Below are positions 52,246 through 60,658 of a stretch of DNA of 64,000 nucleotides, in pieces; position 1 is the first letter of the stretch; the number at the start of each line of letters is the position of its first letter. The notes beneath the pieces are model-generated. The model saw nothing but the letters and a program-made list of their open reading frames with translations. It did not search any database and was not told the DNA's origin. Location: the NCBI GenBank assembly GCA_034007705.1, contig JAVEQK010000014.1, positions 1 to 64,000 on the forward strand, given 5' to 3'. The translations under genes were made by a program, and so were the position numbers. The stretch comes from UBA10518 sp022837185. GTDB taxonomy: Bacteria > Desulfobacterota > Desulfobulbia > Desulfobulbales > Desulfobulbaceae.

Positions 52246-53130
52246 ATGACCACAGCGGCGATTATTTTCGGTGAAGTTCTTTTTGACTGTTTCCCCGATG
52301 GCCGGGAAATTCCGGGCGGCGCCCCTTTCAATGTCGCCTGGAACCTGCAGGCCCTCGGGATGGCTTCCCTGTTTATCAGCAGGATCGGGACGGATCCGCA
52401 GGGAGCGAAAATCGTCGAATCCATGAACAGCTGGTCAATGACCACCCGATATCTTCAGGTCGACCGGTCCAGGCCGACGGGAAGGGTCATGGTTTCCCTG
52501 CCGAACGGTGAGCCCCACTTCGAAATCCTGGCCGACCAGGCCTATGATCACATCTCCGCCGACCTGCCGGCCATATCCGGCACCGTCGCCTTTCTCTATC
52601 ACGGCTCCCTGGCCCTGCGCGGCCCGGTCAACCGGGACACCCTGGCCCAGCTCAAAAAACAGTATCCCTGCCCCATCTTCATCGATGCCAACCTCCGCGA
52701 TCCGTGGTGGAGCAGGGATCATGTTCTTTCCCTGCTGGGGGACGCGGCCTGGCTCAAGCTCAACGAACAGGAGCTGCATGCGCTTCTCGGCGACTCGACC
52801 GATATCGCCGGCAGCTGCCGGACGCTCCTGGACCGGTACCGCCTCAAAGGTATTTTCGTCACCCTAGGCGCCAGGGGGGCGATAGGTGTGACCGGCGACA
52901 GTGAACCCTGTTCCGTCGCTCCGGAGAATCCGGCCGATGTTGTCGATACCGTCGGCGCCGGAGACGCTTTCTCCTCCGTCCTGCTCCTCGGCCTTGCCGC
53001 GGGGTGGCCCATGACGGTCATCATGCAGCGGGCGCAGGATTTCGCCTCCGGCGTGGTTTCCCTGCGGGGGGCAACAACCATGGACCGGAACTTCTACAAC
53101 GCTTATTCCAGAAAATGGGGCCTGTCATGA
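52246..53130 (+). CDS. Fructokinase-like PfkB carbohydrate kinase
   Basis: 294 aa. The PfkB start is IIFGEVLFDCFPDGREIPGGAPFNVAWNL, and the catalytic signature near the end is DTVGAGDAFSSVLLLGLA with its base Asp. It phosphorylates fructose released by sucrose cleavage. The frame is open 30 codons upstream, but the ATG at 52246 follows GGAAGAAAAA and family similarity starts there. Its stop overlaps the sucrose synthase ATG. Confidence 0.9.
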   Translation: MTTAAIIFGEVLFDCFPDGREIPGGAPFNVAWNLQALGMASLFISRIGTDPQGAKIVESMNSWSMTTRYLQVDRSRPTGRVMVSLPNGEPHFEILADQAYDHISADLPAISGTVAFLYHGSLALRGPVNRDTLAQLKKQYPCPIFIDANLRDPWWSRDHVLSLLGDAAWLKLNEQELHALLGDSTDIAGSCRTLLDRYRLKGIFVTLGARGAIGVTGDSEPCSVAPENPADVVDTVGAGDAFSSVLLLGLAAGWPMTVIMQRAQDFASGVVSLRGATTMDRNFYNAYSRKWGLS

Positions 53131-55538
53131 CTCTTGCCAACGGCGTCAAATTTGTCGATCAATTCAACGAATTCCTGCTCAATAACCGGACGGCCGCCCA
53201 TCACTTTCTGCATCAGTTGTGCTGCAAGGAACAGCCGTTCATGCTGCGGACGGAAATCCGGGATGCTTTTCTGAGGGTTGTCGAAGAGGACGACAGCGGC
53301 AAGCTGGCGGCGAGCCCCTTCAAAACCGTCGTCCAATGGTGCCAGGAAGCCGTCATCCAATCGCCGTGGCTGTACTTTGCCCTGAGAAAACGAGTCGCCC
53401 GCTGGATATACATCCGTATCCACCTGGAGACACTGTCACTGGAACTCATTTCTCCCCAGGATCTGCTCCACTTCAAGGAACAGGTCGTGACCGGCAGAAA
53501 TTCTCAACCCTGGATGCTGGAAATCGATTTTGAACCTTTTTCCCGGGAATTCTTCAAGCTGCAGGAAGAACGCTCCATAGGCCGCGGAGTCGAATTTCTC
53601 AACCGGCGGTTGTCCAGCGGGCTCTTTCAGGAATTGAACCGCGGGGACAACCGGCTGCTCCGTTTTCTGCAGCTGCACCGCTACCGCGACCAGCAGCTCA
53701 TGGTGAACGAGGTGATCGACGGCACCGACGAACTCCGCCGCGCCCTGCGGCAGGCGAGGCGGATGCTGCGCGACAGGGATGACGGCGAACAGTGGGAAGC
53801 CATCAGAATGGGCATGAAGGACCTGGGATTTGAGCCCGGATGGGGCCGGACCGTCGGCCAGGTCAAGGAAACCCTGGCGATCCTCCTCGACATCCTGGAG
53901 GCGCCATCTCCGGGAACCCTGGAAAACTTCCTGGGCCGGATACCCATGATTTTTTCGATCGCCATCCTCTCCCCCCATGGATTCTTCGGCCAGGGAAACG
54001 TTCTCGGCCGGCCGGACACGGGCGGGCAGGTCGTATACATCCTTGACCAGGTGAGGGCGCTTGAACATGAAATGCGGCACCGGCTCGGCGAACAGGGGCT
54101 GGACATTGAACCGCGGATCATTGTCCTGACCAGGCTGATACCCGAATCCGAGGGGACGACCTGCCATCTGCGGACGGAGTCCATTTCCGGCACCAAAAAC
54201 AGCACCATTCTCCGCGTTCCCTTCCGCAACACCGAAGGGCAGGTGATGCCCCGGTGGATCTCCCGCTTTGAAATCTGGCCCTATCTCGAACTGTTCGCCC
54301 ACGAGGCGGCCAAGGAACTCCTGGCCGAACTGGGCGGCAGGCCCGACCTCATCGTCGGGAACTACTCCGACGGCAACCTGGTAGCCTCGCTGATGTCCGC
54401 CCAGCTGGGCGTCACGCAATGCAACATCGCCCATGCCCTGGAAAAGGCAAAATACCTCTATTCGGACCTCTACTGGCAGCAGAACGACGCCCAGTACCAT
54501 TTCTCCTGCCAGTTCACCGCCGATCTCATCTCCATGAACGCGGCCGACTTCATCATTGCCAGCACCTACCAGGAGATTGCCGGCACCGAGGACAATCCCG
54601 GTCAGTATGAAAGCTACATGACCTTCACCATGCCCGGCTTGTATCGGGTCATTCACGGCATCGACGTCTATGATCCGAAGTTCAATATCGTCTCGCCGGG
54701 CGCGGACCCGGAAATCTATTTTCCCGCCGGGGACCGGGACCGGCGGTTCACGCACCTGAGCGGGGAAATCGACTCCATGCTCTTCGGCGAACAGCGGCAT
54801 GACCTCAGCCGCGGCGTAATCCGGGAGCCCGACAAGCCGCTTATCCTGACAATGGCCCGGCTGGACCGGATAAAAAACCTGACCGGACTCGTCCGCCTGT
54901 ACGGCGGCAGCGATGAGCTGAGAAAACAGGCCAACCTCCTGGTCATCGGCGGCCATATCAATCCGGCGGCATCCAAAGACGCGGAGGAGGTGGAGCAGAT
55001 CCACCTGATGCACCAGTTGTTCGACCAGTACAATCTCGACAGCCAGGTCCGCTGGCTGGGGATGCAGCTGGACAAGCAGACCGCGGGAGAACTGTACCGA
55101 CGGGTTGCCGATCTGCGCGGCGCTTTTGTGCAGCCGGCCCTCTTTGAGGCATTCGGTCTGACCGTCATCGAGGCCATGGGATCTGGCCTGCCCACTTTTG
55201 CCACCTGCTTCGGCGGCCCCATGGAAATAATCGAAAACGGGATTTCCGGCTTTCACATCGATCCCAATTATGAGGATGCCGCCGCCCGTACCCTGGCGCT
55301 CTTTTTTACCCGCTGCGCGGAGGAACCCGGCTATTGGGAACGGATCGCCAGGGGCGGAATCGACCGTGTGCAGGCAAAATACACCTGGAGACTGTATGCC
55401 GATAGGATGATGACCTTTGCCAGGATTTACGGATTCTGGCGCTACGTCTCCAACCTGGAGCGGATGGAGACCCGGAGGTATCTCCAGATGCTCTACAGCC
55501 TCCAGTTCCGACCCCTGGCCGAAAAACTCGGTCCCTGA
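53127..55538 (+). CDS. Sucrose synthase
   Basis: 803 aa, matching plant and bacterial sucrose synthases. The N-terminal regulatory part (about residues 1-270) precedes the GT-B catalytic part with RPDTGGQVVYILDQVRALE, NYSDGNLVA, THCTIAHALEK-like sequence (here QCNIAHALEKAKY) and EAFGLTVIEAMGSGLPTFAT (E-x7-E). It reversibly converts sucrose and NDP to fructose and NDP-glucose. It overlaps the fructokinase stop by four bases. Its presence beside a synthesis gene gives a complete sucrose turnover cycle. Confidence 0.95.
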   Translation: MTLANGVKFVDQFNEFLLNNRTAAHHFLHQLCCKEQPFMLRTEIRDAFLRVVEEDDSGKLAASPFKTVVQWCQEAVIQSPWLYFALRKRVARWIYIRIHLETLSLELISPQDLLHFKEQVVTGRNSQPWMLEIDFEPFSREFFKLQEERSIGRGVEFLNRRLSSGLFQELNRGDNRLLRFLQLHRYRDQQLMVNEVIDGTDELRRALRQARRMLRDRDDGEQWEAIRMGMKDLGFEPGWGRTVGQVKETLAILLDILEAPSPGTLENFLGRIPMIFSIAILSPHGFFGQGNVLGRPDTGGQVVYILDQVRALEHEMRHRLGEQGLDIEPRIIVLTRLIPESEGTTCHLRTESISGTKNSTILRVPFRNTEGQVMPRWISRFEIWPYLELFAHEAAKELLAELGGRPDLIVGNYSDGNLVASLMSAQLGVTQCNIAHALEKAKYLYSDLYWQQNDAQYHFSCQFTADLISMNAADFIIASTYQEIAGTEDNPGQYESYMTFTMPGLYRVIHGIDVYDPKFNIVSPGADPEIYFPAGDRDRRFTHLSGEIDSMLFGEQRHDLSRGVIREPDKPLILTMARLDRIKNLTGLVRLYGGSDELRKQANLLVIGGHINPAASKDAEEVEQIHLMHQLFDQYNLDSQVRWLGMQLDKQTAGELYRRVADLRGAFVQPALFEAFGLTVIEAMGSGLPTFATCFGGPMEIIENGISGFHIDPNYEDAAARTLALFFTRCAEEPGYWERIARGGIDRVQAKYTWRLYADRMMTFARIYGFWRYVSNLERMETRRYLQMLYSLQFRPLAEKLGP

Positions 55539-55857
55539 TCGAGGGTTTCGCCTGCGCGACCGAAGCGGCTGCCAAACAGGGCAAGATGCATTGGACGAGA
55601 AAATAACGGAAGAACAGACAGGTGTAATGCAAAAACAACAACGGCACCACCTCGCCCGGCATTGCTGCGAACCGAATTCGATCCCGATCCCGATGGATGC
55701 GAATTCATCAACACAGCCGCAGGAATTGTCCCATCGAAATCGAAATCGGTATCGAAATCGAAAAACCTTCCTCCCAATCAAGGAAAGTTGCGCAAACAAG
55801 TGTCCCCCGGCGCGGGGTCAAACACCGCCAACCTTAACCTGACGGGAATATGCAATA
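55539..55857. other. Intergenic region with hexamer repeats before the NAGGN operon
   Basis: 319 bases. It contains TCGATC/CCGATC units at 55678-55694 and ATCGAA units at 55732-55760 in opposite sense, so the two blocks can pair as an imperfect hairpin around a spacer with GAATTC sites. No gene seen; the NAGGN promoter presumably lies between 55770 and 55850. Confidence 0.65.
55678..55760. repeat. Inverted pair of hexamer arrays
   Basis: TTCGATCCCGATCCCGATG (55678-55696) and CATCGAAATCGAAATCGG (55732-55749, continuing to 55760) are roughly complementary blocks of the same hexamer found at 22.9-23.3, 30.0 and 41.6 kb. Confidence 0.75.
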
Positions 55858-57633
55858 ATGTGTGGAATATGTGGCGAGATCCGATTTGACGGTGCACCGG
55901 CGGACGTGCAAGCCGTCGAAAAAATGACCTGTGGAATGAAGGCCCGGGGCCCCGATGCCGGAGGGATTTTCGCCCAGGGGCGAATCGCCGCCGGCCACCG
56001 CCGCCTCAGGATCATCGACCTGTCCGAGCATTCCCAGCAGCCCATGATCGACAGCGAACTCGGCCTGGGCATTGTGTATAACGGGGCAATATACAACTAC
56101 CCCCAACTGAAGGACGAACTGCTCCGGCTCGGCTACCGTTTTTTTTCCAGCGGCGATACCGAGGTCATTCTCAAGGCCTATCATGCCTGGGGAGCCGACT
56201 GCGTCCGGCATTTCAACGGCATGTTCGCTTTTGCAATCTGGGAGCGCGATTCCGGATCGGTTTTCCTGGCACGGGATCGGGTGGGCATCAAACCCCTGTA
56301 CTATCATGCCGCGGGGGGGAAACTCCGATTCGCCTCAAGCCTCCCGGCCCTGTTCGCCTCCGGGGGCATCAGCAGTGAAATCGATCCCATCGCGCTGCAC
56401 CATTACATGAATTTTCATTCCGTTGTCCCCGCCCCCCGTACCATCCTCAAGGACATCAAAAAACTCGAGCCCGGCACGACCCTGCGCATCCTGCCCGACG
56501 GCGGGATGGACAAGCGGACCTACTGGCACCTGAGCTTTCAGCGGGACCAGGCGGACAACGAACGGTCATTCGCCGATTGGCAGGAACTGGTCCTCGACCA
56601 GTTGCGGCTCTCCGTGCAAAGAAGGCTCATCGCCGATGTACCGGTCGGCGTCCTTCTGTCCGGAGGCCTGGATTCAAGCCTGATCGTCGGCCTGCTGGCC
56701 GAGGCCGGCCAGAAGAAACTGCACACCTACTCCGTCGGCTTTGAAAGCGTCAATGACGAACAGGGGGACGAATTCTTCTATTCCGATATCGTCGCCCGCC
56801 GCTTCGACACCGAGCACCATAAGATATTCGTCAGTTCGGCGGAGCTTCTGCCGTCGCTTGAAGGCGCCGTCAGGGCCATGTCCGAACCGATGGTCAGCCA
56901 CGATGCGGTCGGCTTCTACCTGCTCTCACGCGAAGTGGCGAAAAAGAACAAGGTGGTCCAGAGCGGCCAGGGGGCGGACGAGGTCTTTGCCGGCTATCAC
57001 TGGTACCCGCCGATGATGGACAGCGACCGTCCCGTTGATGACTACCTCGCGCTTTTCCGCGACCGCAGCCACGATGAATTTCTTGCCATCACCCGTCAGG
57101 CGTACAGGGGCGAGGATTACAGCCGTCAATTCGTGGCGGACCATTTTCGCCTGCCCGGCGCGGTCGAACCCATCGACAAGACCCTCCGGATCGATACCAC
57201 CATCATGCTCGTCGATGATCCCGTCAAGAGGGTGGACAATATGACCATGGCCTGGGGCCTCGAGGCGCGGGTGCCGTTCCTGGACCATGAGCTCATCGAA
57301 CTCAGCGCCAGGATTCCCGGCAGATACAAAACGGGGGGACAGGACGGCAAGTATGTCCTCAAGGAGGCGGCGCGGCGCATTATTCCGCATGAGGTCATTG
57401 ACCGGCCGAAAGGATACTTTCCGGTTCCGGCCCTGAAGTACATCAGGGGCGAATTTCTGGAATTCGTCAAAAACATCGTCCACGATCCGTCCTTTGCAAA
57501 GCGGCGGATGTTCAGGAAAAAGTATGTCGATCAGCTCCTGGCCGAGCCCGAAGAGCACATCACTCCCCTCCGGGGTTCCAAGCTCTGGCAGATCGCCCTG
57601 CTTGAATACTGGCTGCAGACGAACAATTTATGA
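55858..57633 (+). CDS. asnO: N-acetylglutaminylglutamine amidotransferase (asparagine-synthase-like)
   Basis: 591 aa. The class II glutaminase domain starts with the nucleophile Cys2 (MCGICGEIRF); the synthetase domain has the PP-loop LLSGGLDSSLIVGLL. Asparagine-synthase-like proteins of this length next to an ATP-grasp/GNAT protein and an M42 peptidase belong to the NAGGN osmolyte system (TIGR03104), where this enzyme amidates N-acetylglutaminylglutamine. Its stop overlaps the start of the next gene (ATGA). Confidence 0.93.
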   Translation: MCGICGEIRFDGAPADVQAVEKMTCGMKARGPDAGGIFAQGRIAAGHRRLRIIDLSEHSQQPMIDSELGLGIVYNGAIYNYPQLKDELLRLGYRFFSSGDTEVILKAYHAWGADCVRHFNGMFAFAIWERDSGSVFLARDRVGIKPLYYHAAGGKLRFASSLPALFASGGISSEIDPIALHHYMNFHSVVPAPRTILKDIKKLEPGTTLRILPDGGMDKRTYWHLSFQRDQADNERSFADWQELVLDQLRLSVQRRLIADVPVGVLLSGGLDSSLIVGLLAEAGQKKLHTYSVGFESVNDEQGDEFFYSDIVARRFDTEHHKIFVSSAELLPSLEGAVRAMSEPMVSHDAVGFYLLSREVAKKNKVVQSGQGADEVFAGYHWYPPMMDSDRPVDDYLALFRDRSHDEFLAITRQAYRGEDYSRQFVADHFRLPGAVEPIDKTLRIDTTIMLVDDPVKRVDNMTMAWGLEARVPFLDHELIELSARIPGRYKTGGQDGKYVLKEAARRIIPHEVIDRPKGYFPVPALKYIRGEFLEFVKNIVHDPSFAKRRMFRKKYVDQLLAEPEEHITPLRGSKLWQIALLEYWLQTNNL

Positions 57634-59417
57634 TTTTCCGGGGAGAACGGAGCAGATCCATGGTCAAAGAGAAAAAAAGCAAGGACAAAAAATACCTCAG
57701 GACGCACCGGCTGGACCGCATGCACTCGCCTTCGGCCAGAAGCTGGAAAAACACGACCGAAAAGGAATCGGAAGTTTTTCCGGCCGACGTTGTCCTGGAT
57801 TGCGGCTGGGGGAGGCTGATCATGGCCCACACCTTTGCCGATCCCAAGGAGCTCATCAGATGCCTGGAACAGGAAAAGGAGGACCAGCGGGACATTGCCC
57901 TGTACGTCAAGGATCCGCATGTCCTCCTGTCCCTCGCGCCGCAGTCCATCTTCCTCGATCCCTCGGATACGTACCGGTTATGGTTTCCCCAGTACGTTTC
58001 CAAATATAAACGGCATCACAACTTTTCCATCCGCAGGGTCCGCACCCGCGGCGATGCCCAGGAAATGAACACAATCTGGAAAATCTGCCACATGGTGCCG
58101 ACGCCGGCGAGTTTCATCTGGAAGCATCGCCATGCAAAATCACTCACCTATCTGGTGGCAGAAGACAATGAAACAGGAGCCATTTTAGGCTGCGTCCTGG
58201 GGGTGGACCACAAGCATGCCTTCAACGACCCTGAAAACGGCTGCAGCTTCTGGTGCCTGGCGGTCAACCCCAAATCGCCGCACCCGGGCATCGGGCAGGC
58301 GCTGATCACGCACCTGGCCGACCACTTTCATGCCAGGGGCCGTTCCTTCATGGATCTGTCGGTCCTGCGCTCCAACCAGGAGGCCATCTGCCTGTACGAA
58401 AAGATGGGTTTTCAGCGTATTCCGGCCTTCTGCATCAAGCACAAGAATCCGATCAACGAACCCCTGTTTACCGGTTCCAGGCAGACCGGCAATCTCAACC
58501 CCTATGCCGCCATCATCGTCAACGAAGCGCTGCGCAGGGGCATCACCGTGGATGTGCTGGACGAGGAAAACGCCTACTTCCGGCTGACCTTCGGCGGCCG
58601 GTCCGTCGTCTGCCGTGAATCGCTGAGTGAAATGACAACGGCCATCGCCATGAGCCGCTGCGACGACAAGGCGGTCACATCGAAACTCCTGTCCAGCCAT
58701 GGGCTGCGGGTGCCGGACCAGCGGCTTGCCGGGACGGACCAGGAAAACGGGGATTTCCTGCAAAAGCACGGGGCCGTGGTTGTCAAGCCTGCCCACGGGG
58801 AACAGGGACACGGCGTCAGCGTCAACCTCACCTCCGCCGGGGAGGTGCGCAGCGCCGTCAGCATGGCCCGCCGGATATCAAACCGGGTGGTCATCGAGGA
58901 ATTCTGTCAGGGCCGGGACATGCGGCTGCTGGTCATCAACCATGAACTGGTCGCCGCATCGATCCGCAAGCCGCCGATAATCAAGGGAGACGGAGTCAAT
59001 ACCATCGAATCCCTCATTCGCAAGCAGAGCAGAAGGCGGGCGGCGGCGACCGGCGGTGAAAGCAGGATTCCGCTGGACGCGGAAACAAAGCGGTGCGTTG
59101 GGGGCAAAGGCTACACCCTCACGGATGTGCTGCCGGAAGGGGAACAGCTCCAGGTGTACAGCACCGCGAATCTCCATACCGGCGGCACCATCCATGATGT
59201 CACCGCCAGGGTCCACCCGGAACTGCGCCAGGCGGCGATCCATGCCGCGGAAATCCTTGACATTCCGGTGGTCGGGCTCGATTTCATGGTCAAGGCGGTG
59301 GACCGGCCGGAATACGTCATCATTGAAGCAAACGAACGGCCGGGACTGGCCAATCATGAACCGCAGCCGACCGCGGCAAAATTCATCGACCTGCTCTTTC
59401 CCCAGACGATCCATTAA
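57630..59417 (+). CDS. ngg: N-acetylglutaminylglutamine synthetase (GNAT plus ATP-grasp)
   Basis: 595 aa. The N-terminal half contains a GNAT domain (WCLAVNPKSPHPGIGQALITHLAD, about residues 205-230) for acetylation; the C-terminal half is an ATP-grasp ligase (VVKPAHGEQGHGVSV, VIEEFCQGRDMRLLVIN, VIIEANERPGL). This architecture is TIGR03103, which makes N-acetyl-glutaminylglutamine from two glutamines and acetyl-CoA. The start may be the overlapping ATG at 57630 or the ATG at 57660, which has GGAGCAGATCC upstream. Confidence 0.93.
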   Translation: MIFRGERSRSMVKEKKSKDKKYLRTHRLDRMHSPSARSWKNTTEKESEVFPADVVLDCGWGRLIMAHTFADPKELIRCLEQEKEDQRDIALYVKDPHVLLSLAPQSIFLDPSDTYRLWFPQYVSKYKRHHNFSIRRVRTRGDAQEMNTIWKICHMVPTPASFIWKHRHAKSLTYLVAEDNETGAILGCVLGVDHKHAFNDPENGCSFWCLAVNPKSPHPGIGQALITHLADHFHARGRSFMDLSVLRSNQEAICLYEKMGFQRIPAFCIKHKNPINEPLFTGSRQTGNLNPYAAIIVNEALRRGITVDVLDEENAYFRLTFGGRSVVCRESLSEMTTAIAMSRCDDKAVTSKLLSSHGLRVPDQRLAGTDQENGDFLQKHGAVVVKPAHGEQGHGVSVNLTSAGEVRSAVSMARRISNRVVIEEFCQGRDMRLLVINHELVAASIRKPPIIKGDGVNTIESLIRKQSRRRAAATGGESRIPLDAETKRCVGGKGYTLTDVLPEGEQLQVYSTANLHTGGTIHDVTARVHPELRQAAIHAAEILDIPVVGLDFMVKAVDRPEYVIIEANERPGLANHEPQPTAAKFIDLLFPQTIH

Positions 59418-59459
59418 CCACCGGATCATGAACGGGAAACAGCCCGGGAACCGAAAATA

Positions 59460-60575
59460 ATGAACATCGACCGGAAATACCTCCTCGACACCCTGCGGGA
59501 CCTGCTGCACATTGCGAGCCCCACGGGCTTCACCGATGACATCGTCCATTTTGTCTGCCAAAGGCTCGACGAGTTGGGCATCCATTACGAAATCACGCGG
59601 CGCGGGGCCATCCGCGCCCATCTGACGGGAAAAATTCAAAGTCCTGACCGGGCCCTGGTCACCCACCTGGACACCATCGGCTGCATGGTCCGGGAGCTGA
59701 AGCACAACGGCAGGCTTGGCATCGTGCCGATCGGGCACTGGTCAAGCAGATTTGCCGAAGGGGCGAGGGTCACCATTTTTTCCGACAACCGGAGACAATA
59801 TCGCGGCACCATCCTGCCCCTGAAGTCTTCCGGCCACACCTTCGGCAGGGAAATAGACGAACAGCCTATTTCCTGGAACCAGGTCGAAATCAGGGTTGAT
59901 GAAATAAGCCAATCCGCGGGGGACCTCGACCGTCTCGACATCCATGTCGGGGATTACGTCGCCGTCGATCCCCGGACGGAAATCATGGACAACGGGTATA
60001 TCATCTCCCGCCACCTGGACGACAAGGCGGGGGTTGCGACCGTGCTGACCGCGGCCAGAACAGTGCTGCAGCTTGGGCTGACGATTCCGGTTGACTGTCA
60101 CCTGCTGTTCACCATTTCAGAAGAAATGGGGTCGGGCGCCTCGGCCATCCTCCACCAGGACGTGGCGGAAATGGTGACCGTGGACAACGCCACTCCCGCC
60201 GAGGGTCAGAATTCCAGGGAATTCGGCGTAACAGTCGCCATGATGGACTCCAGCGGTCCCTTTGACTACCATCTTTCCCACAAGCTGCTGGACATCTGCC
60301 ACGAACACGGTATTGAGCACCGCCGTGATATCTTCCGCTATTACCGCTGCGATTCGGCATCCGCCGTGGAGGCGGGAAACGACATCCGCACGGCCCTGGT
60401 CAGTTTCGGCGTCGACAGTTCACACGGGTATGAACGGACGCACATCGACGCCCTGCTGCCCCTGGCCCGGCTGCTGGTCCATTACATCAACAGCCCGCCG
60501 ACCTTTATCCGCGACAAGGAAGAACTTGGTCCCCTGGAAGGTTTTCCCTCGCAACTGAAACAGGAAGAAACCTGA
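59460..60575 (+). CDS. NAGGN-associated M42 family metallopeptidase
   Basis: 371 aa. Metal and catalytic motifs of M42 aminopeptidases are present: VTHLDTIG, ISRHLDDKAGVATVL, TISEEMGSGAS and SSHGYERTH. It corresponds to the osmoprotectant-system peptidase (TIGR03106) that always travels with asnO and ngg and may recycle or trim the dipeptide. It starts 42 bases after ngg. Confidence 0.92.
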   Translation: MNIDRKYLLDTLRDLLHIASPTGFTDDIVHFVCQRLDELGIHYEITRRGAIRAHLTGKIQSPDRALVTHLDTIGCMVRELKHNGRLGIVPIGHWSSRFAEGARVTIFSDNRRQYRGTILPLKSSGHTFGREIDEQPISWNQVEIRVDEISQSAGDLDRLDIHVGDYVAVDPRTEIMDNGYIISRHLDDKAGVATVLTAARTVLQLGLTIPVDCHLLFTISEEMGSGASAILHQDVAEMVTVDNATPAEGQNSREFGVTVAMMDSSGPFDYHLSHKLLDICHEHGIEHRRDIFRYYRCDSASAVEAGNDIRTALVSFGVDSSHGYERTHIDALLPLARLLVHYINSPPTFIRDKEELGPLEGFPSQLKQEET

Positions 60576-60658
60576 ACCCTCTCCATTACCTGGGCAAGGG
60601 GGACCTGCAGACCGCCCGCCTGATCGCTCCGGACGGCGAGACGAGGTGATGCCGACCG

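Noticed and set aside
53436..55799. 787-codon frame opposite sucrose synthase
   Set aside because: Antisense shadow of a strongly supported gene; no domain seen.
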